Shown here: piece by piece, positions 49,218 to 61,180 of the stretch | How the letters are laid out: each line of letters starts with the position of its first letter | Position numbering within the stretch: the first letter of the stretch is position 1 | Source of the DNA: Thermomonas sp. S9 | GTDB taxonomy: Bacteria > Pseudomonadota > Gammaproteobacteria > Xanthomonadales > Xanthomonadaceae | Assembly: GCF_024704365.1 (NCBI RefSeq) | Contig: NZ_JAJDFY010000001.1 | Location: 434,001-498,000 of the forward strand | Direction of reading: 5' to 3' | Length of the DNA stretch: 64,000 nt | Made by a program: the position numbers and the translations under genes | Notes under the pieces: generated by a model | What the model saw: only the letters and a program-made list of their open reading frames with translations | What the model was told of the DNA's origin: nothing | Databases searched by the model: none

Positions 49218-50421
49218 ATGTCCACGTCCATGATCGATTTCCTCGCCGGCGGCCTGCTCCAGCTGGGCTGGTGGGAAATGCTGCTGTACCTGCTGATCGC
49301 CACCCAGGTCACCATCTTCACCGTCACCCTGTACCTGCACCGCAGCTCAGGCCCACCGCGGGGTGGACTTCCATCCAGTGGTGGCGCACTTCTTCCGGTT
49401 CTGGTCGTGGCTGACCACCTCGATGATCACCAAGGAGTGGGCGGCGATCCATCGCAAGCACCACGCCAAGTGCGAGACCGAGGACGACCCGCACAGCCCG
49501 ATGCACAAGGGCATCGGCACCGTGTTCTGGCGCGGCGCCGACCTCTACAGCGCCGCGCGGTTGAACCGCGAGGACATCGAGCAGTACGGCAAGGGCTGCC
49601 CGGACGACTGGATCGAGCGCCGCCTGTACACCCGCTTCGCCAATGCCGGCGTGGCCCTGCTGCTGGCGCTGAGCTTCGTCCTGTTCGGCTTCAAGGGCGT
49701 GGCCGCGTGGGCGATCCAGATGGCGTGGATCCCGTTCTGGGCGGCCGGCGTCATCAACGGCCTCGGCCACTGGTGGGGCTACCGCAACTTCGAGACCACC
49801 GATACCGCCACCAACCTCACGCCGTGGGCGGTGTGGGTGGGCGGCGAGGAGCTGCACAACAACCACCACGCGTTCCCGTCGAGCGCGAAGTTCGCGCTGC
49901 GCCGGTTCGAGTTCGACATCGGCTGGGCGGTGATCCGGCTGTTGGCCGCGCTGCGCCTGGCGCGGGTGCTGCGGGTGGCGCCTACACTGCGCCTGCGCCC
50001 GAACATCCACATGCCCGACGCGGAGACTCTGAAGGCGCTGCTGGCGCACCGCTTCCAGGCCATGACCGACTACCAGCGCAACGTGCTCACCCCGGCGCTG
50101 CGCGAGGAAGCCGCGGCGGCGGGCGCGAAGCTGCGCGCGCTGTTGCCGCGCAAGCTGCGCAAGGCCATGGCCGATGACGGCCGCTGGCTGCAGCCGGACG
50201 CGCGCGCGCAGCTGCAGGCCTGGGTAGAGGCGCGCCCGCGCATCCGCGGCCTGCTCGAACAGCGCCGGCGCCTGGCCGAGGTGCTGGAAAGCCGCGGCCA
50301 CGATGCCGCCGAACGCCTGCGCCGGCTGCAGGCCTGGTGCGCCGAGGCCGAGGCCAGCGGCGTGCGCGCGCTGCAGGAGTATGCCGCGCGCCTGCGCGGC
50401 TACGCCCTGGTCCAGGCGTGA
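49218..50421 (+). CDS. Acyl-CoA delta-9 desaturase (frameshifted)
   Basis: Integral-membrane di-iron desaturase introducing a double bond into saturated acyl chains. From ATG 49218: transmembrane segment LLYLLIATQVTIFTVTLYL, then the His boxes YLHR(SQ)AHRGVDFHP, HRKHHAKCE and ELHNNHHAFPSS. The C-terminal extension is a long helical, Arg/Ala-rich region (about residues 255-400) found in Xanthomonadaceae relatives. The frame breaks inside the first His box at the CAGCTCA heptamer (49344-49350); dropping the T at 49347 restores SQAHRGVDFHP. The stop overlaps the next gene's GTG. Confidence 0.9.
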
Positions 50422-50753
50422 TCCGGCATCCCGCCGCGCTTTTGTGTGCCCTGCTGCCGTTGGCGGCGGGCGCGCAGCAGGTGCGCGGCGCGGGCGATTA
50501 CCTGGCGCGCATGGATGCCGATGGCGACGGCCGCGTCTCGCTTCCCGAATACCTGGCCTGGATGGGCTACGCCTTCGATCGCATGGACCGCGACCACGAC
50601 GGCGTGCTGCAGGCAGGCGAGCTGCCGGGCGGCAAGGGCCAACCGCTCACCCGCGCGGCGCATCGCGCGCAGTTGGCCGAGCGCTTCCGTCGCCAGGACG
50701 TCGATCACGACGGCTATCTCGATGCCCACGAACTGGCCGCGCCGCCGCGCTGA
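50418..50753 (+). CDS. Exported EF-hand protein
   Basis: 111 residues from GTG 50418, overlapping the desaturase stop (GTGA). A short signal peptide (HPAALLCALLPLAAGA) is followed by three EF-hand-type calcium loops: DADGDGRVSLPE, DRDHDGVLQAGE and DVDHDGYLDAHE. Likely a periplasmic calcium-binding protein of unknown purpose. Translational coupling to a desaturase is unusual, and may reflect only gene order. No other domain is seen. Confidence 0.75.
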   Translation: MIRHPAALLCALLPLAAGAQQVRGAGDYLARMDADGDGRVSLPEYLAWMGYAFDRMDRDHDGVLQAGELPGGKGQPLTRAAHRAQLAERFRRQDVDHDGYLDAHELAAPPR

Positions 50754-51000
50754 GCGGTCGTTTGCGGGCGTTTCCGCGCATTCGGCGCACGGGGTTGCCT
50801 GAACGGCGTCCACGCGCCGGTTTGCTTTCCGCGTCCGATGCGCCTACCGTGGCCGGGCTGAATGACAAGGGTCACCTTGAATCGTGGCCTGATGTTGCAG
50901 TCGCCCGTTCCTCTGCATCGTTACACCCGCTTCTCAATTCTCCTTGGCACCAGCGTTCCCGCCGCACCCGCGGCTTCACCCGTTACAAGGAGCAATTGCG

Positions 51001-51213
51001 ATGTCCAATACCGGAACCGGTACCGTGAAGTGGTTCAACGATGCCAAGGGCTTTGGCTTCATCACCCAGGATGGCGGTGGCGACGACCTGTTCGTCCACT
51101 TCCGCTCGATCGAGTCCTCGGGCTTCAAGTCCCTGCAGGAAGGCCAGAAAGTGTCCTACGTGGCCGTGAAGGGCCAGAAGGGCATGCAGGCCGAGCAGGT
51201 CCGCCCGCTCTAA
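51001..51213 (+). CDS. cspA: CspA-family cold-shock protein
   Basis: 70-residue single-stranded nucleic-acid-binding beta-barrel. [16 protein letters not shown] contains RNP1, DLFVHFRSI contains RNP2. It starts at ATG 51001 with AAGGAG upstream. The 247 bases before it hold no gene and include A/T-richer stretches, consistent with the long structured leader typical of cold-shock genes, though no TSS can be assigned. A strong terminator follows. Confidence 0.96.
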   Translation: MSNTGTGTVKWFNDAKGFGFITQDGGGDDLFVHFRSIESSGFKSLQEGQKVSYVAVKGQKGMQAEQVRPL

Positions 51214-51237
51214 AGCCACGCCCGCGCGTGACCCGAA

Positions 51238-51267
51238 ACGCCCGGCCTTGCGCCGGGCGTTTTCGTT
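51238..51267 (+). terminator. Intrinsic terminator of cspA
   Basis: 9-bp stem 51238-51246/51252-51260 with a 5-base loop and the tail TTTTCGTTT. It shares its stem sequence with the terminator at 6779. Confidence 0.85.
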
Positions 51268-51378
51268 TGCGCCGATCGTGTTGCGGCGGGGCGGGTGTTG
51301 CGGCGCGCGCACGCCGGCCCCGGAAAGCCGGATGCCGGCGCGCGGCCGGCGTCCGCAGCGCCCAGCGGGCGCGGCCGC

Positions 51379-53504
51379 TTACCAGATCTTCACCCGCGCG
51401 TCCGGGGCCAGGTACAGCGTCTGGCCGTCCTTCACGTCGAAGGCCGAATACCACGGATCGAGATTGCGCACCGTCAGCGCGCGCCACGGGCCGGGCGCGT
51501 GCTCGTTGCCGACCACCTGCGCGCGCAGGGCGGCGTCGCGCATCTTGGTGCGCCAGGCCTGGGCGAAGGCGATGAAGAAGCGCTGGTCGCCGGTGAGGCC
51601 GTCGATCACCGGCGCCGGCTTGCCGCCCAGCGACTGGTGGTAGGCCGCCAGCGCCGCCTGCAGGCCGGCCACGTCGGCGATGTTCTCGCCCAGCGTCTGC
51701 TGGCCGTTGATGTGCAGGCCCGGCAGCACCTCGTAGGCGTCGTACTGCTGGACCAGCTTCTCGGTAGCGGCCTTGAAGTGGGCCGCGTCCTGCGGCGTCC
51801 ACCAGTTGTGCAGACGACCCTCGGCGTCGAACTCGGCGCCGAGGTTGTCGAAGCCGTGGCTGATCTCGTGGCCGATCACCGCGCCGATCGCCCCGTAGTT
51901 GGCGGCGGCGTCCGCGTGCGGGTCGAAGAACGGCGGCTCCAGGATCGCGGCCGGGAAGTTCATCGCGTTCTGCAGCGGCAGGTTCACCGCGTTCACCGTC
52001 TGCGGGGTCATCCACCACTCGCCGCGGTCCGGGGTCTTGCCCAGTTTGGCCAGCTGGTGGCGGTATTCGGCAAGCTGGGCGCGCTGGGCGTTGCCGAGGG
52101 CATCGTCCGGCTTCACGTCCAGCGAGGCGTAGTCGCGCCAGTGGTCGGGGTAGCCGACCATCACCCGCATGTTCTCGGCCTTGCGCTTGGCCTCGGCCTT
52201 GGTCTGCGGGCTCATCCAGGTGAGCCGGTCGATGCCGTCGCGGAACGCGGCCAGGATGTTGGCCACCATCGCCTCCACCTGCGCCTTGGAGCTGGCCGGG
52301 AAGTACTGCTTCACGTACAGCTGGCCGATGGCGTCGCCGAGCGCACCGTTGGTGGCCGCCAGCGCGCGCTTCCAGCGGTCGCGCTGCTGGGTGGCGCCGG
52401 ACAGCTGGGTGCCGTAGAAGCCGAAACGCAGGTCGGCATAAGCCTTCGGCAGCAGCGCGGCGTTCTCGTTGAGCGCATGGAAGCGCAGGTAGTCCTTCCA
52501 CACCGGCAGCGGCACGCGGGCCACCAGCGCCGACAGTTTCTTCACCGCCTCCGGCTGCCATGCCACCAGCACCGGCTGCCCGGATAGCTGCGCGGCTTCG
52601 AGGAAGGCCGGCCAGTCGATGCCCGGCGCGCGCTTGCCGAGCTCGGCGGTGGGCCACGGGTTGTTGGCCTTGTGGATGTCCTGGGTGTCGACCACGCTGG
52701 CCTGCGCCCTGGCGATCTGCAGCTCCAGGTCGAAGATCGCCGCGGCCTGCTTCTTCGCCTCCGCCTCCGGCGTGCCGGCCTGCTTCAGCAGGGCCGCGAT
52801 GTAGGCCTGGTAGGCCTGCCGGTTCTTGACCATCGCCGGGTCGGAGGAGAGGTAGTACTCGCGGTCGGGCATGCCCAGGCCGCCCTGCAGCAGATAGCCG
52901 ACGTTCTTGCCGGGATCGTCCAGGCCGGCGGCCACGAACAGGCCGAACAGGTGTTCGGTGTAGTAGTTGGTGGCGTTGAGCGGGTCCACGTCGGCGCGCA
53001 GGGTGCTGCCGAGATAGGCCGATAGCGCCTTGCGATCGTCGATCCGGGCGATCGCATCCAGGGTCGGCTGCAGCGGCGTCAGGCCGCGGCCTTCGATGCC
53101 GGCCTCGTCCATGTAGGCGGCGTAGTAGTCGGCGATCTTGCGTTCGTTGCTGCCGGCGGGGGATTCTGCTTTTGCAGGCCCTGCACGAGGTCGGCCAGGC
53201 GCTTCTCGGCCTTCTCGAACACGGTGTAGAACACGCCGGTGCTGCTGCGGTCGGGTGGGATCTCGGTGGTCTTCTGCCAGGTGCCGTTGGCATAGGCGTA
53301 GAAGTCGTCGCCCGGTGCCACCGACCGGTCCATTCCGGCGAGGTCGATGCCGATCGAAGGCTTGGAGGCCGGCGCGGATGTGGCCTGCGGCGTGGCGGCG
53401 GCCTTGGGGGCCTCGGCGGGCTTGCAGGCGGCCAGGGTCAGGCCGGCGACGGCGCACAGGGTGGCGATCGCCAGCGGGGTACGGCGGAGGGAAACGGAGG
53501 GCAT
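51379..53504 (-). CDS. M13-family zinc metallopeptidase (PepO/neprilysin type), lipoprotein (frameshifted)
   Basis: About 708 residues from ATG 53504. Lipobox LTLAACKP (about residue 23), then an Ala/Pro linker. The M13 N-terminal region includes PGDDFYAYANGTWQK; the catalytic site is VIGHEISHGFDN with downstream NIADVAGLQAA supplying the third ligand, and the C-terminal RVKIW is typical. The frame breaks at 53158-53162, where one more C in the run restores NPPAGSNERKIADYYAAYMD. Probably anchored in the periplasm; cleaves short peptides. Confidence 0.92.
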
Positions 53505-53702
53505 GGGGCGGCTCGTGGGTGTGGAGACCTGCCTATCCTGCGCCGGCGAATGTTGCGATCCAGTGCAGGAAGTCAGCCCGCCGCCGCGACGCGGCCGCGG
53601 CTGTACGCGGTTTAACATTCGCCCAACGCTGCGGGCCGCCGCCTGCGGCACACTCGACCCCGGCGCGGGCGGCCGCGCCTGCGCCTGCAGGAGGACCATA
53701 CG

Positions 53703-55646
<1,944 letters not shown>

Positions 55647-55712
55647 AGGGCAAAGGGAGTGCGCATGCTATAACCGAAGTCGGCTCCCAAGAACCGCTAT
55701 CAAGGAGGCTGT

Positions 55713-56222
55713 ATGACTCATGCGATTCGTCGTGGACTGCTGCTGTTGGGGGCCATGGCCGCGGGCACTCTCTACGCCGGCGTGAAGGGCTTCGACTTCG
55801 ATATCAGCGGTTCAAGCGTCCGAACCGATGCCGTGACGCGTGTCGTCACGGTTCAGGATGCGGAGTTCCCGCTCGGGGGTTCATCCGCGACGGTCAGTGC
55901 CGATAGCGTCTCGTTTATTGCTCCGCGTGCGGGGAACCCTGCATCGGTACAGCTTGGAAAGCTCGCGCGCATTTCGCAGCAGGGACGGGCGCTGCTGGCA
56001 TCCGATGCCGTGTACTACCCGGAACTCGATACCCTGACCGCACAGTCGCTCAAGGGCGAGGGCATCGCTAGTTCCACGTGGACGTGTCAGTCGGGGATCC
56101 TGTTCCAGGATGGCGCCTCCACCGGCAAGTCCAGCATGTGCTGGGGAGCTGCGGAAATCTCCTGTACCGGCAGCGGGGGCAATCGCGTTCGCTATCTTTC
56201 CAGTTCGCCCAACTGTCCGTGA
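55713..56222 (+). CDS. Exported orphan protein, 169 aa, atypical composition
   Basis: From ATG 55713 with AAGGAGG 7 bases upstream and TGCTATAAC (extended -10 like) about 55 bases upstream. Signal peptide to about residue 22 (LLLGAMAAGTLYAG). The mature part is Ser/Gly/Thr-rich with four Cys near the C-terminus (STWTCQSG, SSMCWGAAEISC, SSPNCP), suggesting two disulfides. The DNA is visibly less G+C-rich than its neighbours and codon choice is looser. No family recognised. It abuts a LysR fragment, as if inserted there. Confidence 0.6.
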   Translation: MTHAIRRGLLLLGAMAAGTLYAGVKGFDFDISGSSVRTDAVTRVVTVQDAEFPLGGSSATVSADSVSFIAPRAGNPASVQLGKLARISQQGRALLASDAVYYPELDTLTAQSLKGEGIASSTWTCQSGILFQDGASTGKSSMCWGAAEISCTGSGGNRVRYLSSSPNCP

Positions 56223-56338
56223 TCCGGCGGCTGCTGTGGCTGGTGCTGCATCCGGATGTGCGGCACAGCCCGCGCGTGGCCCGCGCCAGCGCGCTGGTGG
56301 CCGAGGTGGCGACGGCCGCGGCCGCCGCGCTGGAATGA
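56222..56338 (+). pseudogene. C-terminal remnant resembling a LysR-family regulator
   Basis: About 38 codons ending at TGA 56336-56338: RRLLWLVLHPDVRHSPRVARA and then ALVAEVATAA. The LWLVxHPDxRxSPRVRA pattern followed by a terminal helix is how LysR-type regulators usually end. There is no start and no upstream DNA-binding half; the preceding DNA is the A+T-richer orphan gene. Likely the left-over end of a gene disrupted by insertion or deletion. The short length keeps confidence moderate. Confidence 0.5.
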
Positions 56339-56363
56339 ACGCGCGCCTGCCGGCGGCATCGGC

Positions 56364-57143
56364 TCAGAACCCGTAGCGCAGGAAGCCGCCGTCCACGGCG
56401 ATGCATTCGCCGGTGATGTAGCTGGCGGCGGGCAGGCACAGAAAGGCGACTGCCGCCGCCACTTCCTCGGGTTCGCCGATGCGCCCCAGCGGGGTGCGCA
56501 GCAGCACCTCGTCCAGATAGTCCGGATCGGCCAGCTTGCCGCTGGTGCGGCGGGTGCGGATGTACCACGGCGCCACCGCGTTCACGCGGATGCCGTCCTC
56601 GGCCCACTCGACCGCGAGGTTCTTCGTCATCTGGTGCAGCGCCGCCTTGCTCATGCCGTAGGGCGCGCCGCTGCGCACGTGGGTCAGGCCGGAGACGCTG
56701 CCGATGTTCACGATGCTCGAGGCCGCGTGCCTGGACAGCAGCGGGTGCGCCAGCCGGCACAGCTCGAAGGCGGAGAACAGGTTGGTCTCGAAGATCCCGC
56801 GCCACTGGTCCTCGCCGTAGTCCAGCGCGGGCCGGGTGAGGTTGCCGCCGGCGTTGTTGACCAGCAGGTGCAACCCACCCTGATCGGCGGCCCAGTCGAT
56901 GATCTCGGCGCGCTGTTCGTCGTCGGTGACGTCGGCGGGCAGCGCCAGGACCGCGTCCTCGGGGCCGGGGAACTCGTCCTCCAGCTCGGCGCGCGCCTGC
57001 TCCAGCAGTTCGGCATCGCGCGCCACCATCAGCACCTGCGCGCCCAGGCCCAGCAGTTCGCGGCAGATGGCCAAGCCAATGCCGGCGCTGGCGCCGGTCA
57101 CCAGCGCGCGTTGCCCGTGCAGGCTCCAGCGGGGCGAATGCAT
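56364..57143 (-). CDS. Short-chain dehydrogenase/reductase, tropinone-reductase-like
   Basis: 259 residues from ATG 57143. Cofactor motif [30 protein letters not shown], catalytic Ser in [11 protein letters not shown] and YxxxK in [11 protein letters not shown], then [19 protein letters not shown] and the C-terminal [13 protein letters not shown]. The arrangement matches bacterial proteins annotated as tropinone-reductase-like or glucose-1-dehydrogenase-like; the substrate is unknown. The adjacent LysR remnant could once have regulated it, as LysR genes often neighbour their targets. Confidence 0.85.
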   Translation of the reverse strand: MHSPRWSLHGQRALVTGASAGIGLAICRELLGLGAQVLMVARDAELLEQARAELEDEFPGPEDAVLALPADVTDDEQRAEIIDWAADQGGLHLLVNNAGGNLTRPALDYGEDQWRGIFETNLFSAFELCRLAHPLLSRHAASSIVNIGSVSGLTHVRSGAPYGMSKAALHQMTKNLAVEWAEDGIRVNAVAPWYIRTRRTSGKLADPDYLDEVLLRTPLGRIGEPEEVAAAVAFLCLPAASYITGECIAVDGGFLRYGF

Positions 57144-57203
57144 GGATGCTCTCCGTTGCGAGGACCGGCGTAGGATAGGCCAAGCCCGTCGCCGGAGACC
57201 GCC

Positions 57204-57443
57204 ATGTCGCGCGCCCTGTCGCTGCCGTTCGTCCTCGCCGCCCTGCTGGCGGCCTGTTCGGAACCGACCCCGCCCGATCCGGAGCGCCCGCCGGTGCCGA
57301 AAGCCACGTCCTCGTCGGCCGCGCCGGCTTCCCCGATCACCGCCACCGCCAATGTCTACAAGGACGCTGCGCGCGACGCGGTGGACAAGACCCAGGCGCA
57401 GGCCGCGGAACAGGCGCGCGCGGCGGAGCAGGCGGCGCAATAA
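57204..57443 (+). CDS. Small predicted lipoprotein, 79 aa
   Basis: Signal peptide with lipobox LLAACSE (Cys about 18), a proline-rich stretch ([14 protein letters not shown]), then an alanine/glutamine-rich helix ([19 protein letters not shown]) likely to be a coiled coil. No known family. It is convergent with sppA, 27 bases between stops, and divergent from the SDR. Confidence 0.6.
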   Translation: MSRALSLPFVLAALLAACSEPTPPDPERPPVPKATSSSAAPASPITATANVYKDAARDAVDKTQAQAAEQARAAEQAAQ

Positions 57444-57470
57444 GGCCGCCCGCCGCCCGCGCGTGGCGGC

Positions 57471-59372
57471 TCAGCGCGGTTCGCAGAAGCAGTAGGCCAG
57501 CGCCGTCACCCGCGCCGGGCCGCGGCGTTCCAGCGCGGTCTGCACGAAGCGCAGCGGGGTGGCCTGCTGCAGGGCGTGCAGGCGACTGGCCAGCAGCAGG
57601 TCGCCGGCGCCGCTGGTGCGCAGCAGCGCCAGCCCGGCGCGGCTCTGCATGAAGTCGCCCAGCCAGTCCGAGAACGAGGTCGCACTCGGTTCCACGTAGC
57701 GCACCTGCCAGCGGTCGCGCGTGCCCAGCTTGGCGCGCGCGGCGGCATCGGCGGTGGCCTCGTCGAGCCCGCCGAAGGCGTCCACCAGCCCGCGCGCCTT
57801 GGCCTGCGCGCCGCTCCACACCCGGCCCTGCGCGACCGCGTCGATCTGCTCGATGCTCTTGCCGCGGGCCTTGGCCACCTTGCCGGTGAAGTCGCGGTAG
57901 CCCTTGTCGATCACCGCCTGCACGGTGGCGGCCACGCCCGGGTCGAGCGGACGGGTGATGTCGAACGCGCCGGCGTAGCGCGCGGTGGCCACGCCGTCGG
58001 TGTGCACGCCGAGCTTGCCGAGGGTGCGGTCGATGGTGGGGAACAGGCCGAAGATGCCGATCGAGCCGGTGATGGTGGACGGGTCGGCGTAGATGCGGTC
58101 GGCGTCCATGCCGATCCAGTAGCCGCCGGAGGCGGCGACATCGCCCATCGACACCACCACCGGCTTGCCGGCCTCCTTCAGCGCGGCCACTTCGCGGCGG
58201 ATCTGCTCGGAAGCGAACACCTCGCCGCCGGGCGAGCTGACCCGCAGCACCACCGCCTTCACGGCCTCGTCGTCGCGCGCCTGCCGCAGCAGGGCCGAGG
58301 TGGAGTCGCCGCCGATCTTGCCGGGCGGCAGGTTGCCGCCGGCGATCTCGCCCTCGGCCACCACCACCGCCACCTGCGGGCGGCTGTCGGCCTGCGGCAG
58401 CGCGCCGTCGAGGTGTTGCAGGTAGGTGTCCAGCCCGACCTGGCGGAAGCCGCCGTCGGCGTCGGGATCGGCCACCCCGCGTTCCGCCAGCAGGGCGTGC
58501 ACCTCGTCGCGGGTCTTCAGCGCGGTCACCAGCTTCTGCTGCAGGGCCAGCTGCGCCAGGTCGCCGCGGGCGGCCACCACCTGCTCCGGCAGGGTGTCGG
58601 CGTAGCGCTGCAACTGCGCCGGATCCAGCCCCCGGGCGCGGCCGATGTCGGCCAGCAGGCGCTGCCAGATGTCGCCCATCCAGTACAGGTCGGCTTCCTT
58701 GGCGGCCGGCGAGGCGGCATCCAGAACGTAGGGCTCGGCCGCCGACTTGTAGGTGCCGACCTTGAACAGGTGCATGTCCACGCCGAGCTTGTCCTGCAGC
58801 GCCTCGCGGTAGTACTGGCGGTAGGCGGCCAGGCCGTCCAGCATCACCCCGCCGGACGACATCGGGTCGAGGTAGATCTCGCTGGCCTGCGCGGCCAGCA
58901 GGTACTGGCCCTGGGTATAGCCGTCGCCATAGGCGATCACCTGCTTGCCGGCGGCGCGGATCGCGGCCAGTTTGGCGGCGATGGCGTGCAGCGAGGCGAA
59001 TCCGGACGGCTGCAGTTCGTCCAGCGACACCGCCACCCGCTCGATCCGGGCATCGCTGCGCGCGGCGTCCAGCGCGCGCAGCGCATCGCGCAGGCGCACC
59101 TCGCGGCAGTCGTTGCTGCGGGTGGCGCGCGCCAGTCCGCGGCTGAAGGCGTCGCAGCTGTACTGCTCCACCAGCCGCCCTTCCGGCGCGAACACCAGGG
59201 TGGTGCGGGACTGCAGCGGCGCCAGCCGGCCACTGCCGAGCATCGCCAGCAGCAGTACCAGCACGACCAGCAGGAACAACAGGTTCAGCACCAGCCGGCG
59301 GGTGAAGTCGAGGGCCTGCCAGCTGCCGACGATCAGGCGGGCGATGGGGCCGCGGCGGCGCGGTTCGTTCAT
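57471..59372 (-). CDS. sppA: Signal peptide peptidase SppA, 67K type
   Basis: Inner-membrane serine protease that degrades cleaved signal peptides. 633 residues, the long two-domain form. One N-terminal transmembrane helix (LLFLLVVLVLLLAML). The Ser/Lys dyad is recognisable: Lys in VGTYKSAAEPYV in the N-terminal half and Ser in GDVAASGGYWIGMDAD in the C-terminal half, after VVLRVSSPGGEVFASE. TITGSIGIFG is also typical. It starts at ATG 59372. Confidence 0.94.
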   Translation of the reverse strand: MNEPRRRGPIARLIVGSWQALDFTRRLVLNLLFLLVVLVLLLAMLGSGRLAPLQSRTTLVFAPEGRLVEQYSCDAFSRGLARATRSNDCREVRLRDALRALDAARSDARIERVAVSLDELQPSGFASLHAIAAKLAAIRAAGKQVIAYGDGYTQGQYLLAAQASEIYLDPMSSGGVMLDGLAAYRQYYREALQDKLGVDMHLFKVGTYKSAAEPYVLDAASPAAKEADLYWMGDIWQRLLADIGRARGLDPAQLQRYADTLPEQVVAARGDLAQLALQQKLVTALKTRDEVHALLAERGVADPDADGGFRQVGLDTYLQHLDGALPQADSRPQVAVVVAEGEIAGGNLPPGKIGGDSTSALLRQARDDEAVKAVVLRVSSPGGEVFASEQIRREVAALKEAGKPVVVSMGDVAASGGYWIGMDADRIYADPSTITGSIGIFGLFPTIDRTLGKLGVHTDGVATARYAGAFDITRPLDPGVAATVQAVIDKGYRDFTGKVAKARGKSIEQIDAVAQGRVWSGAQAKARGLVDAFGGLDEATADAAARAKLGTRDRWQVRYVEPSATSFSDWLGDFMQSRAGLALLRTSGAGDLLLASRLHALQQATPLRFVQTALERRGPARVTALAYCFCEPR

Positions 59373-59445
59373 TGCGTTGCTCCGTGGGGGACATGCCGCG
59401 CGCGGGCGGCATGGAAGGGGATGCTAGCGGGGCGGGCGGGGAGAA

Positions 59446-60832
59446 TCATCCGGCATCGGTCACCCTGACCGACGGCGCAGGCGCGGGAATGGGGAGGCGC
59501 CGGCTGCTGCGCAAGAAGCGCCGCAGCAGCAGGACCGCGGCGACGGCGAGGCCGGCGGTCAGGCCCAGCTCACATGCCGGGCGCGCCCCAGCCCAGCGCC
59601 AGCCCCAGCCCGGCGCCCACCGGCATGCCGATGCCCCAGTAGGCCAGCGCCGCCAGCCACATCGGCACGCGGGTGTCCTTGAGGCCGCGCAGGGCGCCGG
59701 CCGATACCACCTGGATGCCGTCGGGGAACTGGAACAGCGCGGCGTACAGCAGCAGGCTGCCGGCCAGCGCGATCACCGCCGGGTCGGTGGTGTACAGGCC
59801 GGCGATGGCCTGGTGGCCCAGCAGCATCAGCAGCGCCGAGCCGGCCTGGGTGGCCAGCGCCAGCGCGAACCCGGCGAACGCGGCGCGGCGCACGCCGTCG
59901 CGGTCGCCGCGGCCCAATGCGTGGCCCACCCGCACGGTGGTGGCCTCGGCCAGGCCGAACGGCACCATGAAGCACAGCGAGGCCACGTTCAGCGCGATCT
60001 GGTGCGCGGCCGCCGGCACTTCGCCCAGCCGCCCGATCAGCAGCGCGGTGGCCGCGAACAGCCCGCCCTCCATGGTCACCGTCACCCCGATCGGCAGCCC
60101 GGTGCGCAGCAGGCCGGCGATCACCGCCCGGCGCGGTGGCTCCCAGTGCGCGAACAGGGCGAGGTCGGCGAACCGGCGCGCGCGCCGCAGGTACAGCGCC
60201 AGCGCCAGCGCCTGCAGCCAGAACATCAGCGCCGAGGCCACCCCCACGCCGGCAGCGCCCAGCGCCGGCAGCCCCAGCAGGCCGTTGGTCAGCACGTAGC
60301 CCACCGGCGCCAGCAGCAGCAGGCCGCCGAACCCCACCACCATGGTCGGCATCGACCAGTGCAGGCCGTCGCTGAGATAGCGCATGGCCAGGTACAGGGT
60401 GAAGCCGGGGATGCCCCAGCGGATCGCGTGCAGGAAGGCGGTCGCGCCGGGCACGATGTCGGGCGCGATGCCCATCGGACGCAGCGCCAGCGGCAGCAGC
60501 GAGATCAGCGCGAACAGCAGCACCCCCAGCAGCGCCGCCAGCCACAGCGCCTGCCGGAACAGCGGGCCGATCTCGGCGCGCCGCCCGCCGCCGTCCAGCT
60601 GCGATACCGACGGCGGCAGCGCCATCAGGGTGCCCATCGGCGCCAGCATCGGCAGCCAGAACAGGGCCGCGCCCACCGCCACCGCGGCCAGGGTGGCCGT
60701 GCCGTGGTGGCCGGCGACCACGGTGTCGATCAGGCCCACCAGCCCGTGCGAAAGATGCCCGGCCGCCAGCGGCGCGGCCAGGCGCGCGGTCAGGGCCGCA
60801 TCGTGGCGGAGGCGGGAGAATGTGGAGGGCAT
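59446..60832 (-). CDS. MATE-family efflux transporter (frameshifted)
   Basis: Twelve-helix cation-coupled multidrug exporter, NorM/MdtK-like. From ATG 60832: LAAPLAAGHLSHGLVGLIDTVVAG and the second-half counterpart LLRTGLPIGVTVTMEGGLFA are MATE hallmarks, as is ATTVRVGHALGRGD. As written the protein stops at 59570, but removing one base of CAGCTCA at 59566-59572 continues it as WLGLTAGLAVAAVLLLRRF to TGA 59446, giving 461 residues, the normal length. This is another occurrence of the same indel context as in rep, bioF and the desaturase. Confidence 0.9.
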
Positions 60833-61180
60833 GGCATGGAGGCGGGGGGCTGGCGGTGCGCACTGGCGCGTGCGCCACGCGGCCTGCCATTCTACCGGCA
60901 TCACCGCCTCCGACGATCCCGCGCCAGATGGCAGCTGGCGCAACGGCGTGTCCGGCTGGATCGACGGTCTGCTGCTGCAAAAGCGGGGGGACGCGCAGGC
61001 GGGCCGATGACGCTGTTGAAGTCCGGCGTGCAGGGCGGCGTGTACTCGGTGCTGCCGGCCTGCGCCGTCACCGCCGTGGCGATGATCGGGCGGGTGTCGA
61101 TGTGGGCCGCGCCGGCACCGCAAACGCCGCGGGGCGGCTTTGGCCGCCCCGCGGGTGGGGTGTCGCCGGGCCGGGACAGC
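60833..61180. other. Gene-free interval between MATE transporter and adhesin
   Basis: No reading frame here looks like a gene on either strand. The only clear structure is the 12-bp hairpin at 61127-61154, at the 3' end of the adhesin gene. Confidence 0.5.
61127..61154 (-). terminator. Terminator hairpin of the adhesin gene
   Basis: Perfect 12-bp stem 61127-61138/61143-61154, 4-base loop, 27 bases past the adhesin stop; on the minus strand a short GTTTG follows. Confidence 0.65.

Noticed and set aside
56078-56221. Upstream extension of the LysR-like fragment through the orphan gene
   Set aside because: The extended frame lies in a second frame of the orphan gene, shows no LysR features before 56222, and starts at a GTG without a ribosome-binding site.
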